From: Planctomycetota bacterium
Lineage (GTDB): Bacteria; Planctomycetota; UBA1135; GCA-002686595
Direction of reading: 5' to 3'
NCBI GenBank assembly: GCA_020638875.1
Contig: JACKHS010000011.1
Location: forward strand, 53,686-117,685
DNA length: 64,000 nt
In this document: piece by piece, positions 56,527 through 64,000 of the stretch
Layout of the letters: each line of letters begins with the position of its first letter
Position numbering within the stretch: position 1 is the stretch's first letter
The notes under the pieces: generated by a model
Databases searched by the model: none
The model's input: only the letters and a program-made list of their open reading frames with translations
What the model was told of the DNA's origin: nothing
Position numbers and translations under genes: made by a program

Positions 56527-57590
56527 AGCTGCTCTTCCTGACGCAGGTGCTCGACCGCGGGGACGCGGTGCTGGGCTTCGTCTCGCGCTGGGTGCGCGCG
56601 CTGGCGGCGCAGTGCGAGGCCGTGCGCGTCGTCGCGCTGGAGGTGGGCGACACGTCCGACCTCCCGCCGAACGTCGACTGGCGCGAGGTCGGGCGCCGCG
56701 GCCGCCTGGGGCGCTACCTGCGCTACAAGCGCCTCCTGCGCGAAGCGTTCGGCACAGACGGCTACGACACGGTGCTCGCGCACATGGTGCCGCGCTACAC
56801 GCTGGTCTCCGACGCGCCGGCGCGCCGCGCGGGCGCGCGGCGCTTCCTGTGGTACACGCACGCCGGCGTCGACGCGCGGCTGCGCAGGGCCGTACCGCTC
56901 GTCGAGAAGGTCTTCACCGCCTCGCCCGAGTCGCTGCGCCTCGACGCGCCGAACAAGGTCGTCACCGGCCACGGCATCGACCTCGAGCACTTCGGCCGGC
57001 CCGAGCACGGCGCGCCCGCGCGGCCGCCGCGGCTGCTCTCGGTGGGGCGCCTGACGCCCAAGAAGGACCCGCTCACGGTGCTCGAGGCCACGGCGCGGCT
57101 CGTCGCGCGCGGCCGCGACGTGCACCTCGACCTCGTCGGCGCGGGCTTGACCGGCAGCGACGCCGGCTACCGCGACGAGGTCACCGCGCGCATCGCGCGC
57201 CTCGGCCTCGGCGAGCGCGTCGTGCTGCACGGTGCGGTGCCCTACGTCGACGTGCCGTGGAGCTACGCGCGCGCCACCGTCGTGATCAACGCCAGCCTGA
57301 CCGGCAGCCTCGACAAGGTCACGCTCGAGGCCATGGCCTCGCGGCGGCCCGTGGTGTCCTGCAACGACACCTCGCCGCGTCTGTTCGCCGAGCTCGGCGA
57401 CGCTGGTGCGGCGCTGTGCTTCCCGGCCGGCGACGCCGACGCGCTGGCGCAGCGGCTCGAGCGGCTGCTCGACCTGGACGACGCGCAGCGCCTCGCGCTC
57501 GGCGAGCGGCTGCGCGCGATCGTCGCGCGCGACCACGAGGTCGACGTGCTGGCGGCGCGGCTCGTGCGCGAGATGGGAGGCGGCGCGTGA
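56523..57590 (+). CDS. GT4-type glycosyltransferase
   Basis: The 355-residue transferase begins KLLFLTQVLDRGDAVLGFVS. It has WYTHAGVDARLRRAV, SVGRLTPKKDPLTVLEA and the donor-site region NASLTGSLDKVTLEAMASRR. The last motif replaces the common E-G-x-P with a serine-rich TGSLDKV seen in some capsular-type transferases. It is coupled by GTGA at both ends. Confidence 0.88.
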   Translation: MKLLFLTQVLDRGDAVLGFVSRWVRALAAQCEAVRVVALEVGDTSDLPPNVDWREVGRRGRLGRYLRYKRLLREAFGTDGYDTVLAHMVPRYTLVSDAPARRAGARRFLWYTHAGVDARLRRAVPLVEKVFTASPESLRLDAPNKVVTGHGIDLEHFGRPEHGAPARPPRLLSVGRLTPKKDPLTVLEATARLVARGRDVHLDLVGAGLTGSDAGYRDEVTARIARLGLGERVVLHGAVPYVDVPWSYARATVVINASLTGSLDKVTLEAMASRRPVVSCNDTSPRLFAELGDAGAALCFPAGDADALAQRLERLLDLDDAQRLALGERLRAIVARDHEVDVLAARLVREMGGGA

Positions 57591-58504
57591 CGCGGCTCTC
57601 GGTCGTGGTGCCGGTGTGGAACCAGGCGCCGCTCGTGCGCGCCTGCCTGCGCTCGGTGTTCGCGGCGCTGGAGGCGCTGGCGCTCGACGCCGAGGTGATC
57701 GTCGTCGACGACGCGAGCACGGACGGCGCGCGCGAGCTCGTCGCGCGCGAGTTCCCGGCCGCCCGCCTGCTCGCGCAGGACGAGAACCGCGGCTTCGCGC
57801 GCGCGGCGAACGCCGGCCTCGCGGCGGCGCGCGGCGAGCTGCTGCTGCTGCTGAACTCCGACACCGAGCTCGACGCGGCCGGGCTCGCGCGACTCGTACG
57901 CGAGCTCGACGACGAGCCCGCGCTCGACCTCGTCGCCCCGCGGCTCGTCGAGCCCGACGGCGCGACGCAGCGCGCGCTGATGGCCTACCCGCGCCTCGTC
58001 ACCGCGCTGTGGTGGGGGACGCCGCTCGGGCGCCGCTGGCCCGACGCGCGGGAACTCGCGCGCTACGCGGCCCGCGCCGCCGACCCGGAGCGCGACCACG
58101 AGGATCTGCAACCCCCGGCCGCGGCGTGGCTCGTGCGCCGCGCGGCGTGGACGGCGGTCGGGCCCTTCGACGAGGCGCTCGAGCTCTTCTTCAACGACGT
58201 CGACTGGTGCCGGCGCCTCGTCGCGCGCGGCGGCCGGCTGCGCTACGTCGCCGCGGCGACCGTGCTGCACCACGGCGGCGCCAGCACGCGCGCGCGCGCC
58301 GACTTCGTGCCGCGCTGGCAGACCGACCGCCTGCGCTACTACCGCAAGCACTTCGGCCTGCGCGGCGCGCTGGTGGTCAAGCTCGCCGTGAGCCTGACCT
58401 TCGCCGACTGGTGGGTGCGGAACGCCCTGCGCCGTATGCTGGGCCGCGCCGCGGAGCCCAGCGCGCCGACCGCGCGCGCCTTCGCGGCCTTCCTGCGCGC
58501 TTGA
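57587..58504 (+). CDS. GT2-type glycosyltransferase
   Basis: The 305-residue GT-A inverting enzyme has LSVVVPVWNQAPLVRACLRS, VIVVDDASTDGARELV (DDxS nucleotide site), LLLNSDTELDAAGL with a DxD-like pair, and FFNDVDWCRRLVARGG, typical of rhamnosyl-like GT2 enzymes. It is the only GT2 in the window, so it may add the branching or beta-linked residue. It starts at GTG overlapping the previous stop and ends overlapping the next TTG. Confidence 0.9.
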   Translation: MTRLSVVVPVWNQAPLVRACLRSVFAALEALALDAEVIVVDDASTDGARELVAREFPAARLLAQDENRGFARAANAGLAAARGELLLLLNSDTELDAAGLARLVRELDDEPALDLVAPRLVEPDGATQRALMAYPRLVTALWWGTPLGRRWPDARELARYAARAADPERDHEDLQPPAAAWLVRRAAWTAVGPFDEALELFFNDVDWCRRLVARGGRLRYVAAATVLHHGGASTRARADFVPRWQTDRLRYYRKHFGLRGALVVKLAVSLTFADWWVRNALRRMLGRAAEPSAPTARAFAAFLRA

Positions 58505-60315
58505 CGACGCCCGTGTCCCGTCCCTCCGCCTCCCCCGAGCGCGCCGTGCGCGAGGAGCTCCTCGCGCCGCTGCGGCGCGTGCTCGCGTGGCTGCTCGCGC
58601 TGCGCGACGGCGAGGGCCGCATCCTGTGTCCGCAGCACCGCGTCGAGCACACGGGCAAGAGCGCGGGCGCGATCGTGCTGTGCCTCGAGCTCGCGCGCCA
58701 CGACCCGCAGGCCGATCGCGCGGCGCTCGTCGCCGCCGCCGTGCAGCAGGGCCGGCGCCTCGTCGCCAACCTCGTGCGCGAGGGCACGAGCCCGTGTCAC
58801 ACCTTCCGGCCGGGTCGCCACGACCCGTTCAACTGCTCGAACTCGGTCATCGACGGCGGCGCGTGCTCGGACGCGCTCGCGCAGCTCGTGCAGGACCTCG
58901 GCGACGAGCTCGACGAGGCCGACCGCGCGGCGTTCGCGCACGCCAGCGTGCTGCACGCGAAGACCTACCTGCGCTACGCCGTGCTCGACAAGGGCATCCC
59001 CGCCCAGCGCGCGTGGGGCCTGACCGGGCTCGCGGCCGCGTGGCGCCTCGCGCGGGTGGACGACGCGGAGACCGCGCGCGAGCTCGAGCGCGCGGCGCTC
59101 GAAGCGGTCGGCATGCTCGAGGGCATCCAGCACCGCGACGGCAGCTACCCCTACCACCCGGCCGAGTGGGGCGCCGCGCACCCCGGCGCGGGCGACGTGT
59201 CGGCCTTCTACCAGTCGCGCGTCACGGCCTTCTTGCTGTACGCGCTCGGCGCGCTCGACCGCGACCCCATGGGCGAGGTCTTCCGCGGCCCGCTGCTGCG
59301 CGGGCTCGACTTCCTCGCCGCGCTCGTCGGACCGGACGGCGTGAAGTGCGGGCTCGTCGAGGCCAAGCCCTGGTACTGGGGCGCGACCTACGAGGTGGCC
59401 TCGCACCCCTTCGACGTCTACGCGCTCGCGCGCGGCTTCGCGCTGACCGGCCGCACCGGGCTGGCGCACGCGGCGCTGCGCTCGTTCCGCGCGTGGGCCG
59501 CGCACCTCGACGCGGACGGCGCGCCGCGCAGCCACCTGCCCGGGCCCGGCCGGCGCGCGAGCTACCAGTGCCCCGTGTTCTGGGCCGGTCACGCGATGTG
59601 GATGGCGCGCGCGCTGCGCGACCTCGAGGCGTGCGCCGCGCGCCCCGAGCCGCCGCCGAGCACCGGCGGCAACCTGACCGTCGGCCTCGTGCACTTCCCC
59701 GACGCGTCGCTCGTGCGGCTCGAGGACGACGCCGTCGTCGCGTGGATCCGCGGCGCGCGGCCGCCCTACAACGTCGCGCACGGCAGCCCGCACGGCGGCG
59801 GCCTCCTGCGCGTGGTGCGCAAGCGCGACGGCGCCGAGCTCCTGCCGCGCTGTCGCCTGGGCGGCGAGCAGCAGGGCGAGTGGACCGGACACGCCGGCGT
59901 CGTCGCGCCGCTGCGCGGCTGGCGCGCGGGCGCGGAGGAGCTGCGCTTCTCGGGCTGGCTCGCGCGCGTCGCGTGGCGCGCCGGCGAGCGCGGCGCGGCG
60001 CTGCGCGCGCCCTTCGCGATGCTGAAGCGCGGCGTGCTGGCCTTCGCGCACACGCGCGTGTCGAGCGCCTTCGGCGCGACGGCCGAGCTCGAGCTGCTCC
60101 CCGACGGTGTGCGCCTCGTGGTGCCGCTCGCGCACCGCGGCGGCGCCGAGGTCGGCGCGCGCGTCGAGCGCGTCTTCCAGGTCGACGGCGAGGGGCTCTG
60201 CGTGCGCGAGCGCGTGCTCGCGGCGGGCGGCGTGCGCGGGCTGCGCTTCCGCCTCCCAGCGGCGGCCGTGGACGCGGGCGGCGGGCCGCGCGATCCGCAC
60301 TATCGTCTGGCCTGA
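58501..60315 (+). CDS. Possible alpha/alpha-toroid carbohydrate-active protein, family not recognised
   Basis: The ~604-residue protein starts at TTG (TTGA overlap) or at GTG 58513. Residues ~20-380 are helix pairs with conserved-looking aromatics (HTFRPGRHDPFNCSNSVIDG, RDGSYPYHPAEWGA, VEAKPWYWGATYEVASHPFD), the look of an (alpha/alpha) toroid. From ~395 a beta-rich C-terminal part follows. The layout resembles heparinase-type polysaccharide lyases or glycan epimerases, but I see no decisive catalytic motif. No signal peptide is evident, so it may act in the cytoplasm on a lipid-linked glycan. It lies between glycosyltransferases. Confidence 0.7.
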   Translation: MTTPVSRPSASPERAVREELLAPLRRVLAWLLALRDGEGRILCPQHRVEHTGKSAGAIVLCLELARHDPQADRAALVAAAVQQGRRLVANLVREGTSPCHTFRPGRHDPFNCSNSVIDGGACSDALAQLVQDLGDELDEADRAAFAHASVLHAKTYLRYAVLDKGIPAQRAWGLTGLAAAWRLARVDDAETARELERAALEAVGMLEGIQHRDGSYPYHPAEWGAAHPGAGDVSAFYQSRVTAFLLYALGALDRDPMGEVFRGPLLRGLDFLAALVGPDGVKCGLVEAKPWYWGATYEVASHPFDVYALARGFALTGRTGLAHAALRSFRAWAAHLDADGAPRSHLPGPGRRASYQCPVFWAGHAMWMARALRDLEACAARPEPPPSTGGNLTVGLVHFPDASLVRLEDDAVVAWIRGARPPYNVAHGSPHGGGLLRVVRKRDGAELLPRCRLGGEQQGEWTGHAGVVAPLRGWRAGAEELRFSGWLARVAWRAGERGAALRAPFAMLKRGVLAFAHTRVSSAFGATAELELLPDGVRLVVPLAHRGGAEVGARVERVFQVDGEGLCVRERVLAAGGVRGLRFRLPAAAVDAGGGPRDPHYRLA

Positions 60316-60341
60316 GCGTCGCGCGGCCTTCGCCGCGAGGC

Positions 60342-60347
60342 TAGGCT
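60342..60347 (+). promoter_or_regulatory. Possible -10 element (TAGGCT) with near-leaderless start
   Basis: TAGGCT ends 6 nt before the ATG at 60354, so transcription would begin at or just after the start codon region, as expected for leaderless mRNA. Confidence 0.35.
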
Positions 60348-60353
60348 GCCGCC

Positions 60354-61488
60354 ATGAGCGCCACCGAGCCCGAGCGAGCCGCGCCCGAGGACTCCGCGCG
60401 CACGGTCGCCGGAGCCGCGCTGGTGGCGGGCGTCGTGTTGGGCCTCGCCGACGGCGCGCTCGCCGCGCTGCGCGTCGGCGCCGTGCCGAGCCCGGGGCTC
60501 TGCGCGCGCGGCGCGCTCCTCGACGCGCTGCTCGTCGTCGCGGGCGCGCTGCTCTTCCACGTCCTGAAGCGTGGGGCCGGCGAAGCCGCGGCCGTCGCCT
60601 GGGGCGTGGCGCTGCTCCTGCTGCTGTCGTTGCGCGTCTACGTGGAGGCGATCGTCCCGCCGACGTGGTCGCCTCGCGGGCTGACGCTGCTGGTGGCCGT
60701 CGCCGCGCCGGTCGCGGCGGCCTGCGGCCTCGCGCTCGCGCTGCGGCGCGCGGGCGCGGCCCGGCGCAGGCGGCGTTGCGCGCCGCGGCGCTCGCCGTGT
60801 GCGCGCTCGGCGCGTGGGACCTCGCCCTCGGGGCGCGACGACGGCGCCGTGTCGGCGGCCGGGGCTGCTGCCGACGTCTCCGCGTGCTCGTGGTGCGCGT
60901 CGGCGACGTGTCCGCGGAGGTGCGCGCAGCGTGCCCGGCGCTGCAACGGTTGGCGGCGCGCGGCACGACCGTGGACCTCGGCGCGGCGAGCGCCGTGGAG
61001 CTGGCGCCCACCGCGAGGCGCGTTCGTGGTGCCCGCGCGCGCGCGCGCACGCTGCCCGAGCGCGCCTGGGCCGCCCTGCGCCACGGCGCGGCGCCGCGTG
61101 GCGCGCGGTGCCGTGAGGCGCTCGACCTGCTCGCGCCCGACCGCGCGCGGCCGAGCTGGGTCGCGCTGGACCTGCGCGCAGCGCGGACGCGCCAACGAAG
61201 CTCGAGGCCGACGCGCTGGAGCGCGTCCTGGCGGCGCTGGACGACGGGCTGCGCGCGCGCGACCTCGTGGGCTCCACGCTCGTCGTCGTGGCGCTGGGCG
61301 CGCGCCCCGCGCAGCTCGTGCTGGCGAACGCGCGGCTCTTGCCGTACGGCCGGCGCGTGGCGCTGGAGCGACCGTTCGACCTCGCGGACACCGCGCGCGA
61401 GCTGACCGGGCTCGCCGCGCCGGGGAGCCTGCCGCAGAGCGCCGCGACCGCGCTGCTCGCCGACGCGCCGGCGGAGGCGCCGCGTTGA
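60354..61488 (+). pseudogene. Membrane protein with degenerate sulfatase-like domain, frameshifted
   Basis: The N-terminal ~135 residues contain about four membrane helices (GAALVAGVVLGLADGALAAL, AVAWGVALLLLLSLRVYV, and others). After a frame change near 60755-60775 the reading is RLRVLVVRVGDVSAEVRAAC and CPALQRLAARGTTVDLGAAS. After another near 61175-61200 it ends STLVVVALGARPAQLVLAN, RVALERPFDLADTARELTGL. The latter pieces follow the order of an alkaline-phosphatase/sulfatase fold but lack the Cys/Ser nucleophile and metal Asp residues. It may be a non-catalytic relative. Indels again sit in GC runs. Confidence 0.6.
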
Positions 61489-62654
61489 CCGAGCTCGTGC
61501 TCGTGGCCAACGCGCGCATGCCCAGCCAGCGCGCGCAGTCGCTGCAGGTCGCGCAGGTGGCGGCCAGCTTCGCGCGCGCCGGCGCGCGCACGACGCTGCT
61601 GCACGCGCTGCGGCGCGACACGCCGGCGGTGAGCGACGCCGACGCGCTGTGGGACTACTACGCCGTGCCGCCGGGCCCGCGGCCGGCCGTGCGCGGCGTG
61701 CCGTGCGTCGACTGGATCGACGCGCTGCCGCGGCGGCTGCAGTTCGTGCCGGCGCGCGTGCAGGAGCTCAGCTTCGCGCGCAACGCCGCGCGCGTGGTGC
61801 AGCGCGAGCACGCCGGCGCCTGGGTGCTGTCCCGCGAGCTCGAGGCCGCGCGGCACCTCGTGCGGCGCGGCCACCGCGCGACGTTCCTCGAGGTGCACCG
61901 CGTGCCGGGCGGCGCGACGCGCCGGCGCTGGCTGCTGGAGGCGTGCGCGGGCGCGCGCGGCGTCGTGGCGATCTCGGGCGGCGTGCGCGACGACCTCGTC
62001 GCGCTCGGCGTCGACGCCGCGGCGCTGACGGTGGCGCACGACGGCTACGAGGCGGCGCGCTTCGCCGACCTGCCGTCGCGCGCGGAGGCGCGGCGCGCGC
62101 TCGACCTGCCGCAGGACGCCGTCGTCGTCGTCTACACCGGGGGCCTGCTGGCGTGGAAGGGCGTCGACCTGCTCGTCGAGGCCGCCGCGCAGCGACCCGA
62201 GCTGCGCGTCGTCGTCGCGGGCGGCATGGACGCCGACGTGGCCGCGCTGCGCCCGGCGGCCGAGCGCGCGGGCAACGTACGCCTCGACGGCTTCCAGCCG
62301 CCCGAGCGCGTGGCGCTCTACCTCGCGGCGGCGGACCTGGGCGTCGTGCCGAACCGCTCGACGCCGGCGATCTCGGCGCGCTACACCTCGCCGCTCAAGC
62401 TCTTCGAGGCCATGGCCGTCGGGCTGCCGCTGGTCGTCAGCGACCTGCCGTCGATGCGCGACGTGCTCGCCGAGGACGAGGCGCTGTTCGTCGCGCCCGA
62501 CGACGCCGGCGCGCTGGCGGCGGGCCTCGCGCGCCTGGCGGGGACGCGGCCCTGCGCGCGGCTCGCCGAGCGCCTGCGCGCGCGCGCGCCCGAGGCCACG
62601 TGGGACGCCCGCGCGGCGCGGCTGCTCGCCTGGATGGCGGCGCGCGCCGGCTGA
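61485..62654 (+). CDS. GT4-type glycosyltransferase
   Basis: The 389-residue GT-B enzyme starts at TTG overlapping the previous stop (TTGA): TELVLVANARMPSQRAQSLQ. The donor domain has YTGGLLAWKGVDLLVEAAAQ and SARYTSPLKLFEAMAVGLPL. The N-domain motif AISGGVRDDLVALGV follows the usual hinge. It continues the glycan operon. Confidence 0.88.
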   Translation: MTELVLVANARMPSQRAQSLQVAQVAASFARAGARTTLLHALRRDTPAVSDADALWDYYAVPPGPRPAVRGVPCVDWIDALPRRLQFVPARVQELSFARNAARVVQREHAGAWVLSRELEAARHLVRRGHRATFLEVHRVPGGATRRRWLLEACAGARGVVAISGGVRDDLVALGVDAAALTVAHDGYEAARFADLPSRAEARRALDLPQDAVVVVYTGGLLAWKGVDLLVEAAAQRPELRVVVAGGMDADVAALRPAAERAGNVRLDGFQPPERVALYLAAADLGVVPNRSTPAISARYTSPLKLFEAMAVGLPLVVSDLPSMRDVLAEDEALFVAPDDAGALAAGLARLAGTRPCARLAERLRARAPEATWDARAARLLAWMAARAG

Positions 62655-62750
62655 GCGCCGAGCGGCCTTCACCCGACGTGCACGCGCGGCCGATGGACCT
62701 CGCGACCGTCCTGCGGCGCCCGCGACCTCGGAACTCGCCGCGCCGGAGAC

Positions 62751-62756
62751 TAGGAT
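62751..62756 (+). promoter_or_regulatory. Possible -10 element (TAGGAT)
   Basis: TAGGAT spans the alternative ATG at 62755 and lies 19 nt before ATG 62776, supporting the latter as start with a leader of about a dozen nt. Confidence 0.4.
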
Positions 62757-62775
62757 GGCCGCCCCCGCTCCCCCC

Positions 62776-63939
62776 ATGCGCGTCCTCTACCTGACCGACT
62801 CCCTCTCCGACCTCGACGGCGTCGGTCAATACACCCTGCGCCTGTTGGGGGCGCTGGAGGCGAGCGACCCGCAGTTCGGGATCGAGGTGCTGCTCGCGCG
62901 CAAGCACCGGCCGACGTCGCGCACGACGCCCGGGCACTGGCAGGTCAGCGTCGCGCTGCCGCCGGACTACTACTTCTACATGACGCCGGCGCGCTTCTGG
63001 GCCAACACGCTGCTCGCGCTGCCCAAGGTCGTCGCGGCGGCGCGCCGCGCGGACCTCGTGCACGCGATCAAGGACTTCCCGCACAACTGGCTGGCGCTCA
63101 CGGCGGCGCGGCTGGCGGGCAAGCCCTGCGTCGCGACCGCGCACGGCACGTACACGATCCAGCCGCTGCACGACCCGCGGCACGCCGCGCGCGCGGCGTC
63201 GACCTACGCGCGGCTCGATCACCTGATCTCGGTCTCGGGCTACACGCGGCGGCGCCTGCTCGAGGACCTCGCCGGCCGGCCGCCGGGACCCGAGCGGATC
63301 ACGGTCATCCCCAACGCCGTCGAGGCGGCGCACTACGTCGCGCCGCGCGCGGTCGGGCCGCGGCCGTGGCACGACGTGCGCTTCACGCTCGGCATCGGCG
63401 AGGTCAAGGAGCGCAAGGGCCACCACCTTGCCGTCGCGGCCTGGGCCGAGCTCGCGCGCGAGGACCGCGAGTTGCACCACTTCCTGGTCGGCAAGGCCAC
63501 GGGCGACGCCTACCAGGAGTCGCTGCGCGCGCTGGCGCGGGCGGCGGGCGCGGAGGAGCGCCTGCACTTCCTCGGGAACATCGACGAGGACGAGAAGGTC
63601 GACCTGCTGCAGCGCGCCGAGGTCTTCCTGCACACGCCCGTGACGGCCGCCGACGGCGGCTTCGAGGGCTTCGGCATCGTCTACCTCGAGGCGGCGGCGG
63701 CCGGCACGCCGGCGATCGGCACGCTCGACTGCGGCGCCGAGGACGCCATCCGCGAGGGCGTGACGGGCTTCCTCGTCGAGCAGCAGGTGCCGGCCGTCAC
63801 GGCGCGGTTGCGCGAGCTGCTGGCCGACCCGGCGCTGCGCGCGCGCCTGGGCGCCGCCGGGCGCGAGCACGCCGCGCGCAGCCCGTGGAAGGACAACGCG
63901 GCGCGCGTGCGCGAGATCTACGCGGAGGTGCTGCGATGA
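62776..63939 (+). CDS. GT4-type glycosyltransferase
   Basis: The 387-residue transferase begins MRVLYLTDSLSDLDGVGQYT. The donor domain has GIGEVKERKGHHLAVAAWAE and GGFEGFGIVYLEAAAAGTPA. I preferred ATG 62776 over 62755 because a -10-like TAGGAT overlaps the earlier codon and the family starts here. It ends with ATGA overlap into the next gene. Confidence 0.9.
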   Translation: MRVLYLTDSLSDLDGVGQYTLRLLGALEASDPQFGIEVLLARKHRPTSRTTPGHWQVSVALPPDYYFYMTPARFWANTLLALPKVVAAARRADLVHAIKDFPHNWLALTAARLAGKPCVATAHGTYTIQPLHDPRHAARAASTYARLDHLISVSGYTRRRLLEDLAGRPPGPERITVIPNAVEAAHYVAPRAVGPRPWHDVRFTLGIGEVKERKGHHLAVAAWAELAREDRELHHFLVGKATGDAYQESLRALARAAGAEERLHFLGNIDEDEKVDLLQRAEVFLHTPVTAADGGFEGFGIVYLEAAAAGTPAIGTLDCGAEDAIREGVTGFLVEQQVPAVTARLRELLADPALRARLGAAGREHAARSPWKDNAARVREIYAEVLR

Positions 63940-64000
63940 TGCGCAAGCTCCTCGAGCGCCTGGGCAACAAGTTCGTGCGCGACGCGGCCACCCTGCAGCT
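63936..64000 (+). CDS. Start of a further gene in the glycan operon (truncated by window)
   Basis: An ATG overlaps the preceding stop (ATGA) and opens a frame reading MMRKLLERLGNKFVRDAATL, cut at the window edge after 21 codons. The overlap pattern supports a real, co-translated gene. The product cannot be identified from this fragment. Confidence 0.55.
   Translation, partial: MMRKLLERLGNKFVRDAATLQ

Noticed and set aside
60107..61405. Separate gene in the second frame within the sulfatase-like locus
   Set aside because: Its coding-like segments join logically to those in the other two frames, indicating one frameshifted gene.

Overview
The window is a very GC-rich bacterial chromosome segment (by eye above 70 percent GC, with nearly every third codon position G or C). 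The gene set points to a Gram-negative-type heterotroph: predicted lipoproteins with lipoboxes, a proton-type F1Fo ATP synthase, acetyl-CoA synthetase, and an undecaprenyl-phosphate sugar transferase. Membership of Planctomycetota is my best guess, from overall gene style (fused MFS/spermidine synthase, DUF5658, AtpZ plus AtpI). It is an inference, and Myxococcota-like lineages are not excluded.

Layout. 1-4630: purine synthesis (purQ, purL, minus strand) divergent from accA. 4631-7168: an island of about 2.4 kb holding a REP-associated (Y1/HUH) transposase, bracketed by two inverted copies of a ~175-bp element. Each copy contains a palindrome with 34-bp arms. A degenerate ~175-bp tandem array and a G-quadruplex motif also lie in the island. 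7169-9675: ECF sigma factor, zinc-finger anti-sigma factor and PDZ protein. 9787-13544: exported proteins, RqcH and Ndk. 13723-21805: complete atp operon (atpZ-I-B-E-F-H-A-G-D-C) behind a recognisable promoter. 21956-29212: translation block (aspS, infC, rpmI, rplT, pheS, pheT). 29157-41749: SDR epimerase, two radical SAM proteins, two lipoproteins, an S10 carboxypeptidase, acetyl-CoA synthetase and a coupled TPR lipoprotein / acyl-CoA ligase / M20 peptidase string. 41760-47389: epimerase, FAD oxidoreductase, MFS/spermidine synthase fusion and nucleosidase, the last three frameshifted. 47458-64000: a surface-glycan locus with a priming polyprenyl glycosylphosphotransferase, eight glycosyltransferases (seven GT4-type, one GT2), a sugar epimerase, a possible alpha/alpha-toroid carbohydrate-active protein and a degenerate sulfatase-like membrane protein. 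Frameshifted truD and a DUF5658 gene sit inside it.

How it works together. The glycan genes are chained by GTGA, TTGA or ATGA stop-start overlaps, which suggests translational coupling of one assembly pathway from lipid-linked sugar to finished polymer. The housekeeping blocks are conventional. The most unusual structure is the transposase with inverted cruciform repeats. Many genes between 43 and 61.3 kb change reading frame, often at GC-dinucleotide runs, which most likely reflects sequencing or assembly indels rather than real gene decay. I found no tRNA, rRNA or CRISPR array.
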